Shown: positions 46,842 to 54,506 of the stretch, piece by piece
How positions within the stretch are numbered: the stretch's first letter is position 1
Layout of the letters: each line of letters starts with the position of its first letter
NCBI GenBank assembly: GCA_020073385.1
Contig: JAIQFH010000004.1
Span: 1 to 64,000 of the forward strand
DNA length: 64,000 bases
Reading direction: 5' to 3'
DNA from: Terriglobia bacterium
GTDB taxonomy: Bacteria > Acidobacteriota > Terriglobia > Terriglobales > Acidobacteriaceae
Notes under the pieces: model-generated
Databases searched by the model: none
What the model was told of the DNA's origin: nothing
What the model saw: the letters and a program-made list of their open reading frames with translations, nothing else
Program-made: the position numbers and the translations under genes

Positions 46842-48575
46842 TCATTGCATTCGCTGCGACGCAATGCTAACCAGTGTATCAACGGCCTCCGATTGCCCCA
46901 CAGGTTGTTTCTTGGGCAGCACGGATGCAGGGACAACGGTTGCCGGTTCAGGCCGAGACTCGGGCGTGCGCGGCATAGCCAGCAGCTTTCGCCAATCGAA
47001 GCGCAAGCGCTTCTTCAGCAAAGAACGTCGCGTGTCGCGAAATGGATCGTCTGAAGTGCCGTAGACTGGATGGTAGCTGTCGGTCCTCTCCAGGCCGGGG
47101 ACTTCGATACCGAAATTGTTGAGTTGCATGAAGTGCCGCATCTGGAGCTTGTAGCGGCCCTCGATCCCAAACAGCAGTTCCAGCATGCGCTCGTTCAGCC
47201 AGATGATATAGCACAAGCCGAAGACCCAGAGATAGGTGTAACCCTTGAAAAACTTCCAGTCGCCTTTTGTGGGCCACCACATGCCGATGATCTCGCGGCG
47301 GATCTTCCAGCGGGCGAAGCTGAGTTCTTCCGGAGACAAATTGGAAGTTCGCACGTTGGCGAAGTACCCGTCATACCAGCGGAAGTCGGACAGGTTCTGG
47401 ACCTGATTGTCGCGGAGCATGTTGTCGCGCAAAGGGGTCTTCGGGTAGGGAGTCATGATCTGGTCCATGATGCTGCTGACACCCTGTTCCTTGATGAAGC
47501 GGTAGTTCTCACGCATGCTCTCAGGATCGTCGTCGGGGAGCCCGTTGATGAGTCCTGCGATGACGACAATATTTTCTTTCTGCAACTCGGCGATGGCTTT
47601 CTTGATGGCGGGCAGCGTATTGGGCTTTTTCATGGCCCGCAGGTTTTTCGTTGAGGCGTTTTCGATGCCGAGGAAGATGGAGACGAAGCCGGCCTTGGGC
47701 AATTTCTTGATGACGTGCGGGCGTTGGGAAAAGCCGATCACGGTCGCCTGCGTGGTGAACTGCAGATCCTTCAGTTTGAGCGAGATCACGCCATCGATCA
47801 GTTCTTCGAAACGATCCATGTTCTGGGTGATGTTGTCGTCAGTACAAAAAATGTGGCGCGCACCGCGGCTGTAGGCGTCCTCGATATCGGCGAGCACGCG
47901 CTCCAGAGGATACTGGCGGATCGAACTGCCGTACATCTGATGGATGCTGCAGAAATTGCAGTGGTAGAGGCAGCCGCGGGAGGTCTCGATGACGTCGGCC
48001 CGGCGGAAGTACATGTGGAAGTTCTTGATGATGCGCTTATCGCGGGCGGGGAGCTTGATCTTTGTTACATCCTCAAGCGGACGTGGTGCGTTGTGATGAA
48101 ACTGGCGGTTTTCGGTTTTGTACGACACGCCCAGAATGTTGTCGAGCCCGCGACCTTGCGCATCGAGCGAGTCCAGAAGTTCGCCGAAGCTGAAGTCGCC
48201 CTCGCCGCGGACGATGAAGTCCCAGTAGTCGGCTCCGGGCGAGCCTTCGATGGTGTCGTAGGATAGCGTGGCGTGGTAGCCGCCGAGGACGGTCTTTATC
48301 CGGGGATTGAGTTGTTTGGTGAGGTAGGCCATCCGGAGATTGCAGTCGTATTGAAAGGCCATCCCGGAAAAGCCGACGACGTCCGGGCGCTCGTTCTGCA
48401 GCGTCTCCAACAGAATTGGAATGGCGCGCTTCCGAGTGGGAGCCAAGTCCAGGACTTTTACATCGTGGTTGTCAATCTGCGCGGCAATGGTGGCCAACGC
48501 CACCGATGGAGGCTCCCACTGCCTTCTTGGAACCCAGGGCGAGGTTGCGGGGCATTGCACGAGCAGCGCTTTCAT
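46842..48575 (-). CDS. Cobalamin-binding radical SAM protein
   Basis: A 577-residue enzyme, start ATG at 48575. B12-binding domain at residues 1-150 (MKALLVQCPATSPWVPRRQW, KTVLGGYHATLSYD, FIVRGEGDFSF), radical SAM core with SRGCLYHCNFCSIHQMYG near 201, IFCTDDNITQ, FLGIENASTKN and VIAGLINGLPDDDPES. The C-terminal 150 residues include aromatic, probably membrane-associated helices (YTYLWVFGLCYIIWLNERM). It resembles the class B radical SAM enzymes that act on lipids (GrsA-like ring synthases or methylases). It lies 70 bp upstream of the HpnR-like gene on the same strand and likely forms an operon with it. Confidence 0.85.
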   Translation of the reverse strand: MKALLVQCPATSPWVPRRQWEPPSVALATIAAQIDNHDVKVLDLAPTRKRAIPILLETLQNERPDVVGFSGMAFQYDCNLRMAYLTKQLNPRIKTVLGGYHATLSYDTIEGSPGADYWDFIVRGEGDFSFGELLDSLDAQGRGLDNILGVSYKTENRQFHHNAPRPLEDVTKIKLPARDKRIIKNFHMYFRRADVIETSRGCLYHCNFCSIHQMYGSSIRQYPLERVLADIEDAYSRGARHIFCTDDNITQNMDRFEELIDGVISLKLKDLQFTTQATVIGFSQRPHVIKKLPKAGFVSIFLGIENASTKNLRAMKKPNTLPAIKKAIAELQKENIVVIAGLINGLPDDDPESMRENYRFIKEQGVSSIMDQIMTPYPKTPLRDNMLRDNQVQNLSDFRWYDGYFANVRTSNLSPEELSFARWKIRREIIGMWWPTKGDWKFFKGYTYLWVFGLCYIIWLNERMLELLFGIEGRYKLQMRHFMQLNNFGIEVPGLERTDSYHPVYGTSDDPFRDTRRSLLKKRLRFDWRKLLAMPRTPESRPEPATVVPASVLPKKQPVGQSEAVDTLVSIASQRMQ

Positions 48576-48868
48576 AGTCTTCGCATCCTAAGTGACATTG
48601 CGCGAAATTCAGCAGACTGCCGAAAAGCTGGCCCGGGATCTTCCAATTAATGCGACAGGTTACTTTACTTGGAGGGTCGACTGCAAGGAAATTGGCAGGG
48701 TTGAGAGGGTCCTCTTGACGGAGAGAAAAATCATGAACCACGAACAGCACGAAGGTTTGCGAAGGGCTGGCTAGCTGGGTTTCTTGGGGTGGTCCGAGGG
48801 TGATACACTCACTTCGAATTCCGGCGTTCTCGCCTGGCCCATACGCGCCCGACGCTGGAAGCTGCTGC
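48576..48868. promoter_or_regulatory. Divergent intergenic region between the radical SAM pair and the acyl-chain operon
   Basis: A 293-base region that must hold the promoters for the leftward radical SAM pair and the rightward 15-kb operon. No cobalamin riboswitch fold or operator palindrome was recognised. Shared control of both units from here is possible but not shown. Confidence 0.35.
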
Positions 48869-49543
48869 ATGCGAACCTGCGCGCTCATTCCGGCATATAA
48901 CGAGGCCTCTTACATCGCGGACGTGGTAAAGGGAGCCCAACCGCATGTCGATGAAGTCGTCGTGATTGATGATGGGTCCGGTGACGGGACCGGGCAAGTC
49001 GCCCAGGCTGCGGGAGCTACGTGTCTGCGATCGGCAAGGAATTGCGGCAAGGCCTCGGCGCTGCGTCTGGGCATCGAGTTCGCGCGGGCCCGGAACTTTA
49101 CCCACGTGGTCACTCTGGATGGGGACGGGCAACACTTGCCGGAAGATATTCCCGGCTTGCTTCGTGTAGCGAAAGAGACGGGAGCGGACCTGGTGATTGG
49201 GGCGCGCTCGTTCGATCGCGACTCGATGCCTCGGTCTCGCTATTACTCCAACACGATTGGTAGCCGCATAGCCTCGTCGCTGGTGGGCCGCGAGATTCGC
49301 GACAGCCAGAGCGGGTTCCGGCTGTTCCGTCTGGATAAACTCCAGGGGACCAGGCTACGGAGCCGGTTTTACGAATTAGAGATGGAAATGTTGATTAAGA
49401 TGACGCAGTCGGGTTGCACTATTGCGCACGCTCCCGTTCACACCGTCTACCATGATGGCGGGGCGCGCTCGAAGATGAAGCCGGTGCGAGACACGGTGTG
49501 GGTCTGCCTGTGGTCGCTAGCGTTTCGCTTTCTGGGGGCGTGA
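48869..49543 (+). CDS. Family 2 glycosyltransferase (DPM1-like)
   Basis: About 224 residues from the ATG at 48869, behind GGAAG; the upstream frame to 48800 is unlikely. GT-A features: RTCALIPAYNEASYIADVV, VVVIDDGSGDGTGQVA, the metal-binding DGDGQHLPED near residue 88, and DSQSGFRLFRLDKL near 147. No membrane helix, like polyprenyl-phosphate mannosyltransferase domains. First gene of the long operon; aryl-polyene-type clusters usually carry such a glycosyltransferase. Confidence 0.88.
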   Translation: MRTCALIPAYNEASYIADVVKGAQPHVDEVVVIDDGSGDGTGQVAQAAGATCLRSARNCGKASALRLGIEFARARNFTHVVTLDGDGQHLPEDIPGLLRVAKETGADLVIGARSFDRDSMPRSRYYSNTIGSRIASSLVGREIRDSQSGFRLFRLDKLQGTRLRSRFYELEMEMLIKMTQSGCTIAHAPVHTVYHDGGARSKMKPVRDTVWVCLWSLAFRFLGA

Positions 49544-49544
49544 C

Positions 49545-50183
49545 GTGGCTCCGCGGATCCGAATGTTATGTGTGCTTTTTCTCCTTGCGTCGATGAGTTC
49601 TCCGGCTGTGTTGGCCGCCCAGAGCGATGATCTGCTGAACCGGATTTGGGACGGGGTTCAGCAAGCGCAGAAGAAATATACCAGCAGCTGCGGAACCATT
49701 GTCGAAACCCGAACTTCCACCCTGATGGTTAAACCTCTGGTGCTGCGGGGCAAGTTTTGCACTGAGGGAACCAAGCGATTTGCACTGGAATACTTCGAGC
49801 CGTCGAAGATGCGCATTCGCTTCAACGAGGACTACCTCAACGTCACCTCCGGTAGCAAGACGGAGGTGATGGAAGTCGGAGGCAACGTTCGCCGCGCACA
49901 ATCTTATTTCAGCCGGGAGAGTTCCATCGGGAACCTGAAAAAAAACTTCACCATCACCGTGCGAGAAGACGGCCCGGTCTTCGAAATGAAGCTGGTACCG
50001 CGGACGGACAATTTTCGCCGCAGGCTGAATTACCTGGTCGTGAAGCTGGACAAACGGGATTTCCTGCTGCGGTCGCTGGAAGTCGACGGCAAGAGCGGCG
50101 TGAACAGTGTGTTCGCGATCGACGTGAATTCGCTGAATCCGAAGATTCCGGCAGAAACGTTTGAGGTCTACAGACCAAAGTGA
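49545..50183 (+). CDS. LolA-like periplasmic carrier protein
   Basis: A 212-residue exported protein with a signal peptide (MLCVLFLLASMSSPAVLAAQ). The mature part is an incomplete beta-barrel of the LolA/LppX type (SCGTIVETRTSTLMVKPLVL, GTKRFALEYFEPSKMRIRFN, LVPRTDNFRRRLNYLVVKLD, FLLRSLEVDGKSGVNSVFA). LolA-like carriers in aryl-polyene and xanthomonadin clusters are thought to move the lipid product through the periplasm. The start GTG follows the glycosyltransferase by one base; the end overlaps the dehydratase start (GTGA). Confidence 0.85.
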   Translation: MAPRIRMLCVLFLLASMSSPAVLAAQSDDLLNRIWDGVQQAQKKYTSSCGTIVETRTSTLMVKPLVLRGKFCTEGTKRFALEYFEPSKMRIRFNEDYLNVTSGSKTEVMEVGGNVRRAQSYFSRESSIGNLKKNFTITVREDGPVFEMKLVPRTDNFRRRLNYLVVKLDKRDFLLRSLEVDGKSGVNSVFAIDVNSLNPKIPAETFEVYRPK

Positions 50184-50623
50184 CTGAGCGAAGAGTAATT
50201 GAGCGAAGTGAAATCGAGACGATGATTCCTCATCGGGCTCCGTTCCTGTGGATCGACCGGGTGGAAGAACTGGAGCCGGGAGTTCGCTGTGTTGCGGTGA
50301 AGTTCGTCGATCCAGCGGACCCGATTTTTGTGGGACATTTTCCCGCCAAGCCGATTCTTCCAGGCGTTTGTCTGATCGAAGCGGTGGCTCAGACAGCGGG
50401 AGTGATGCTGGGATCAGTGGGAGAGCAGGGGGCTGGGGCAGGAGTGGCGCTGCTCGCGGCGGTAAACCGGTTCAAGTTTCTCAAGACCGTAACTCCGGGG
50501 CAAGATCTGCGCGTCGAAACCAAGAAGCTGACCGAGATTGGGAAGATGGCGTGCATCGAGGGAACGGTCTGGGTGGGCGGGGAGATGGTGGCGAGCGGTG
50601 AGTTGTCGGTGGTATCGGCGTGA
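50180..50623 (+). CDS. FabZ/ApeP-like 3-hydroxyacyl-ACP dehydratase
   Basis: A 147-residue single hot-dog domain. The catalytic region is GHFPAKPILPGVCLIEAVAQ near residues 54-73, with the FabZ His and Glu. Other features: MIPHRAPFLWIDRVEEL and AVNRFKFLKTVTPGQ. It dehydrates 3-hydroxyacyl-ACP to the enoyl form; without an enoyl reductase in the same cluster, repeated dehydration would give conjugated double bonds. Start GTG overlaps the previous stop codon. Confidence 0.9.
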   Translation: MTERRVIERSEIETMIPHRAPFLWIDRVEELEPGVRCVAVKFVDPADPIFVGHFPAKPILPGVCLIEAVAQTAGVMLGSVGEQGAGAGVALLAAVNRFKFLKTVTPGQDLRVETKKLTEIGKMACIEGTVWVGGEMVASGELSVVSA

Positions 50624-50666
50624 TGGACGAGCGAAGGACCATGCGGACGGTGGCGAAGGCAACCAT

Positions 50667-51764
50667 TTGATCGGAGGATTCCGAACTCGCGCGCGGCTGT
50701 TCGTAGCCGCCTTGCTGAAGGAGAAGCTTGAGCCTGGACGAGCTGCGGCCGCCGTGTTCGTCGGTATCTTCATTGGGATCGTGCCTATCTACGGGTTTCA
50801 AACCCTGGCGGCCGTGGGTGCGGCTTTTTTCTTCAGGCTGAATAAGCCGCTGACCGTGGCCGGAACTTTCATAAACAATCCGTTGCTCCAGCCCGCGATT
50901 ATCGTGTCTTCGGTGGAGATCGGCTATTTTCTCCAAGGCGGCTCGTTTCGGCCGTTTCATCTTTCCGCACTGACTGGCGCGCATGTGAAGCAAGAAATGA
51001 TGGCTTTTGTGATGGGGAGCGTGGTGCTGGGGGTGCTGGTTGGCGGCGTGGGAGCGGTGACTACGGCAATTGTGATTGAGCTTAAGGCACCCGCCAATCC
51101 GGGATTGCGAGACCGAGTTCGTTTTGTGAAGGGGATGTTTGCCCAATGCGCTTGGGCTGACCGAGAGTTCGTACGGTGGAAGCTGCGGCTGGATCGGATC
51201 TTTGGGTTACTGGCCGCCGAAGACTTGGGATCGGGGACTGTCGTGGATCTTGGTTGCGGCTACGGCATGGCTCTGAGTTTTGCAGCCTTCGGTGACTCCA
51301 GCCGTCCCCTGGTTGGTTGCGATCTGGATGGGCATCGCATCGCGGTGGCTCGCCAAGCCCTCGGCGAACTGAATGTGGACCTTAGCGTTGCGGACATTCG
51401 TGGTTTCGAGCTTCCGCCGGCGGGTTTGATTCTTATTCTGGATGTCCTGCAGTATATGGGCGGCGATGAGCAAATGACCTTGTTGCAACGATGCTGTTCG
51501 ACGCTCGAGCCCGAGGGAGTTTTGATCTTTCGCGTCCATGATCGCGAACGTGGCTTGTGGTCGACAATCACCATGGCTTTCGACCGGTTGATATTCGCGT
51601 TCGGACGCGCAGGCATACGGCCCCTCACGCTTGGTGCCGCCGAGTACCGGGGTGTGCTGGAGAATGCCGGTATGCGCGTGGAGGAATGCCGGTTCCGAAA
51701 CCGTCTCCCCCTGGCTCATATCTTATTCATCGCGAGAAAACCGATAGCGGAAGCCGCAACATGA
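50667..51764 (+). CDS. DUF2062 membrane domain fused to a SAM-dependent methyltransferase
   Basis: About 365 residues. The chosen start is TTG at 50667 with GAAGG six bases upstream; the frame is open to 50538 inside the dehydratase gene, and no ATG start is available. Residues 1-145 are a DUF2062 domain with helices (AAAAVFVGIFIGIVPIYGFQ, VMGSVVLGVLVGGVGAVTTA). Residues 185-350 are a class I methyltransferase: motif I VVDLGCGYGMALS, then VGCDLDGHRI, VADIRGFELP and ILILDVLQYMGGDEQ. Methylation of the product or an intermediate at the membrane is plausible. It overlaps the MMPL gene by four bases (ATGA). Confidence 0.85.
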   Translation: MIGGFRTRARLFVAALLKEKLEPGRAAAAVFVGIFIGIVPIYGFQTLAAVGAAFFFRLNKPLTVAGTFINNPLLQPAIIVSSVEIGYFLQGGSFRPFHLSALTGAHVKQEMMAFVMGSVVLGVLVGGVGAVTTAIVIELKAPANPGLRDRVRFVKGMFAQCAWADREFVRWKLRLDRIFGLLAAEDLGSGTVVDLGCGYGMALSFAAFGDSSRPLVGCDLDGHRIAVARQALGELNVDLSVADIRGFELPPAGLILILDVLQYMGGDEQMTLLQRCCSTLEPEGVLIFRVHDRERGLWSTITMAFDRLIFAFGRAGIRPLTLGAAEYRGVLENAGMRVEECRFRNRLPLAHILFIARKPIAEAAT

Positions 51765-54316
51765 TGGTCCGATTCATGCGCCTAGTGGGCGGCTTGGTCG
51801 TAAGTCATCCGTGGCTGGTGACGGCCATCAGCCTTGTTGTGACCTTACTGTTGTATGCCAACATCCACAACCTGCGCACCGGGACGGACCTGACCGATCT
51901 GTTTGGGGATCGCGATCCTCAGTGGCGAGCCGCGAGCCAGATCGGCAAAGAACTGGGTTATGGCAACCAACTCTTCGTGCTGATCGAGGTCCCTGCTGGA
52001 GAAACGGACACGACCGGACCGATGGAGGAAGCGGCGGACCGTCTCACCGCCGAAATGCTGAGCAGCGGGCTGTTCCTGCACGCGCGGTGCGGCCTGCAGG
52101 AAGAAGAGTTGCTCAACATCGTCCGGTATTTTACCTGGAATTTCCCGTCATTCGTGGGGCCAGAGCAAACGGAGGATGTTAAGCGGCGCCTCGATCCGCA
52201 ACAGATTCATCAAAATGTTCGGCGTGCTGCAACCGAACTGGTCACGCCGTTCTCGTCGCTCGGGACGAGTTACTTCGTCGCAGATCCATTGGGCCTCATG
52301 GAAGTGGAGGCGCGCAACAGCAGCGGGTTTTCGCAGTTTGCGAATTTCGATTTGCAATGGGGATCCGGGAACCGGTTCTTCAGCAAAGATCACAAGGCGC
52401 TGTTGATCATTGCCGAACCTCGCCAGTCGGCTATGGATTATAAGTTCGCGGAGCAGGTGGTGCGGTGGACGCGGGAACACATCCAGTCGATGAACGCAGA
52501 TCAAGCCCTCCGTGACTCCGGAGTGCGGGTCACTCCGGCGGGGGCTTACGTTTACGCGGAGCAGGAGCACCAGTTCATCGAGACAAACATTCGCCGCATT
52601 TCCATGATCTCGATCGTCGGGAATCTGCTGTTGTGCCTGGTGATCTATCCAAGGATTCCGCTGCTGCTTTTGTCGTTGCTACCCGCCGGCCTCGGCATTC
52701 TCTGGACTACGGGTGTGGCGAGTTTCTATCCGGGAGAAGTGAATCTCATCAGCCTGTCCTTCATTGCGATTCTGGCGGGGCTCGGAGATGACCAAGTCGT
52801 TCATTTTTTCAATCGTGTGCCGCAGGAATGGGCTAAGGGCGGAACACTGAATGATGCCGTGATGCGCTCCTTCGAAACCACTGGCTTCAGCGTGCTCCTC
52901 TGCATCATAACGGCGGCGACCGCTACCGCGTCGCTGGCGACCTCCCACTTCAAGGCATTGGCGGAGTTTGGGTTCATCCTCACCGTCGGAATGTTCATGA
53001 TGGTGTTGCACACTCTTTTGACGGTTCCCGCGCTGATGGGGCTGTGGTGGCGGGTCTCCAAGCCGCGGGCACCGGAGACCATTACCTTCCGCCTCCTCCC
53101 GTGGATAGCGCGGACATGCGTCGATTTTGTGGGCCGGCACGCTCGTCTGGTTGTGAGTTTTGGTGTGGGAATGTTCGTGCTGTCATTAGTGTTTCTGCCG
53201 ACCATTAAGATGAGCGCCCGGTTCGAGATTACCGGCGCGGATAATCCTGCGGTGGCTGCGCAGAATCGGCTTTCCGCGAGGTTCGGCATCGAGGGAAGTC
53301 CGCACGTCTTTTTGATCGCCGGTGGCGAGCAGGAAGTGCTGGGCAGGGCCGAGGAATTGACAGCCGGGCTCGAAGGGTATCGGCAGCGCGGCATCATCAA
53401 GTCCATCTTTTCCCCCACGACGCTGCTTCCTTCCGCCCGGACACAGGGCGAGCGCGCCGGTTTTCTGAAAGGTGTCAATCTTGCCGCTTCCGCTCGTGCT
53501 CTTGAGGATTCGCTGCGTGAGAATGGTTTTCGGACCGAACCGGTTCAACCGTTTATCGACCGACTGCGAATCCTAGGACAAAAGGATGATCCGGTCACGC
53601 TGGAAACGGCCGCCAAGTTCTTGCCGCCTGGGTTGCTCGACAACAGCATTCGCAAGACGGGGGACGGTAGCTACGTGGCGGCCATCGCGTTCTATGGCAC
53701 GGATCCCGATGCGATCGATGTAGTTCCGGAAAGCATAATTGCGTCATGGAGGAATCAGTTTGGGCCGTTCGTGGAATTCTCTTTCGACAAGATGAACCGC
53801 GACATGCAGAACCAGGTGTTGCATGACAGCCGCAGGGCATTGATATGGACGGCGGCTGGCATTCTGTTGATTGTCTATCTTTGTTTTCGCAACCTCCGCG
53901 TGTCGCTCATCGTGCTGATCCCGATCGTATTCGGGATTGTTGGAACGTTCGGGCTGTTGCTGCTGGTGAGGCACCGCTTCAGTTTCATGTCTATCACGGC
54001 CATTCCGCTCATCATAGGGATTGGGATCGACAACGGTATCCATTTAGTTCGCCGTTACCTCGAGAACAAGCGCCTCGGTATTCTCGCGATCGCGAAGGCC
54101 ACCGGCCCGGCTCTGATTCAATCGAACTTGACGACAATTGTCGGATTCGGGGCGCTGATGGCTTCCAGTTTCACGCCGCTGGCCGAGATGGGGCTCGTCA
54201 CCTCATTGGGCGTCGCTCTGGCGTTGGCCGGCGGGCTGTTGTTAATCCCAGCGGTTATTCTCGTACAGGAACAACGCGCGCCGACGGATAGGGCTAGCGA
54301 GGTTGATTCGGATTGA
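51761..54316 (+). CDS. MMPL/RND-family exporter
   Basis: An 851-residue inner-membrane protein starting at ATG 51761 (MMVRFMRLVGGLVVSHPWLV), overlapping the previous stop. Two halves each with a large periplasmic loop and five to six helices; the motifs LSFIAILAGLGDDQVVHFFN and MSITAIPLIIGIGIDNGIHL carry the acidic proton-relay residues of the RND fold. Aryl-polyene, xanthomonadin and hopanoid loci (HpnN) all have an MMPL-type exporter for transfer of the lipid product from the inner membrane. Frame upstream to 51557 lies inside the methyltransferase and is not used. Confidence 0.92.
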   Translation: MMVRFMRLVGGLVVSHPWLVTAISLVVTLLLYANIHNLRTGTDLTDLFGDRDPQWRAASQIGKELGYGNQLFVLIEVPAGETDTTGPMEEAADRLTAEMLSSGLFLHARCGLQEEELLNIVRYFTWNFPSFVGPEQTEDVKRRLDPQQIHQNVRRAATELVTPFSSLGTSYFVADPLGLMEVEARNSSGFSQFANFDLQWGSGNRFFSKDHKALLIIAEPRQSAMDYKFAEQVVRWTREHIQSMNADQALRDSGVRVTPAGAYVYAEQEHQFIETNIRRISMISIVGNLLLCLVIYPRIPLLLLSLLPAGLGILWTTGVASFYPGEVNLISLSFIAILAGLGDDQVVHFFNRVPQEWAKGGTLNDAVMRSFETTGFSVLLCIITAATATASLATSHFKALAEFGFILTVGMFMMVLHTLLTVPALMGLWWRVSKPRAPETITFRLLPWIARTCVDFVGRHARLVVSFGVGMFVLSLVFLPTIKMSARFEITGADNPAVAAQNRLSARFGIEGSPHVFLIAGGEQEVLGRAEELTAGLEGYRQRGIIKSIFSPTTLLPSARTQGERAGFLKGVNLAASARALEDSLRENGFRTEPVQPFIDRLRILGQKDDPVTLETAAKFLPPGLLDNSIRKTGDGSYVAAIAFYGTDPDAIDVVPESIIASWRNQFGPFVEFSFDKMNRDMQNQVLHDSRRALIWTAAGILLIVYLCFRNLRVSLIVLIPIVFGIVGTFGLLLLVRHRFSFMSITAIPLIIGIGIDNGIHLVRRYLENKRLGILAIAKATGPALIQSNLTTIVGFGALMASSFTPLAEMGLVTSLGVALALAGGLLLIPAVILVQEQRAPTDRASEVDSD

Positions 54317-54506
54317 AGATCTTCTTAGTCCCAGAGAGTTACGTCGCGGTAGAGTGGAGGCCGATCTGGAAACGTTTCGTATATACTTCAAACGCAGTAC
54401 GTTCGCGAAACTGTGATCGACACGATCTTGTCCCAGGGCGCACGACAGATTCCTTTCCGTGATCGTCGATCAGAGTTTTGGGTCCCAAGTTGTCGGACTT
54501 AATTTC

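Noticed and set aside
48576-48868. Cobalamin riboswitch upstream of the B12 radical SAM genes
   Set aside because: No B12-box-like conserved segment or plausible fold was found on either strand.
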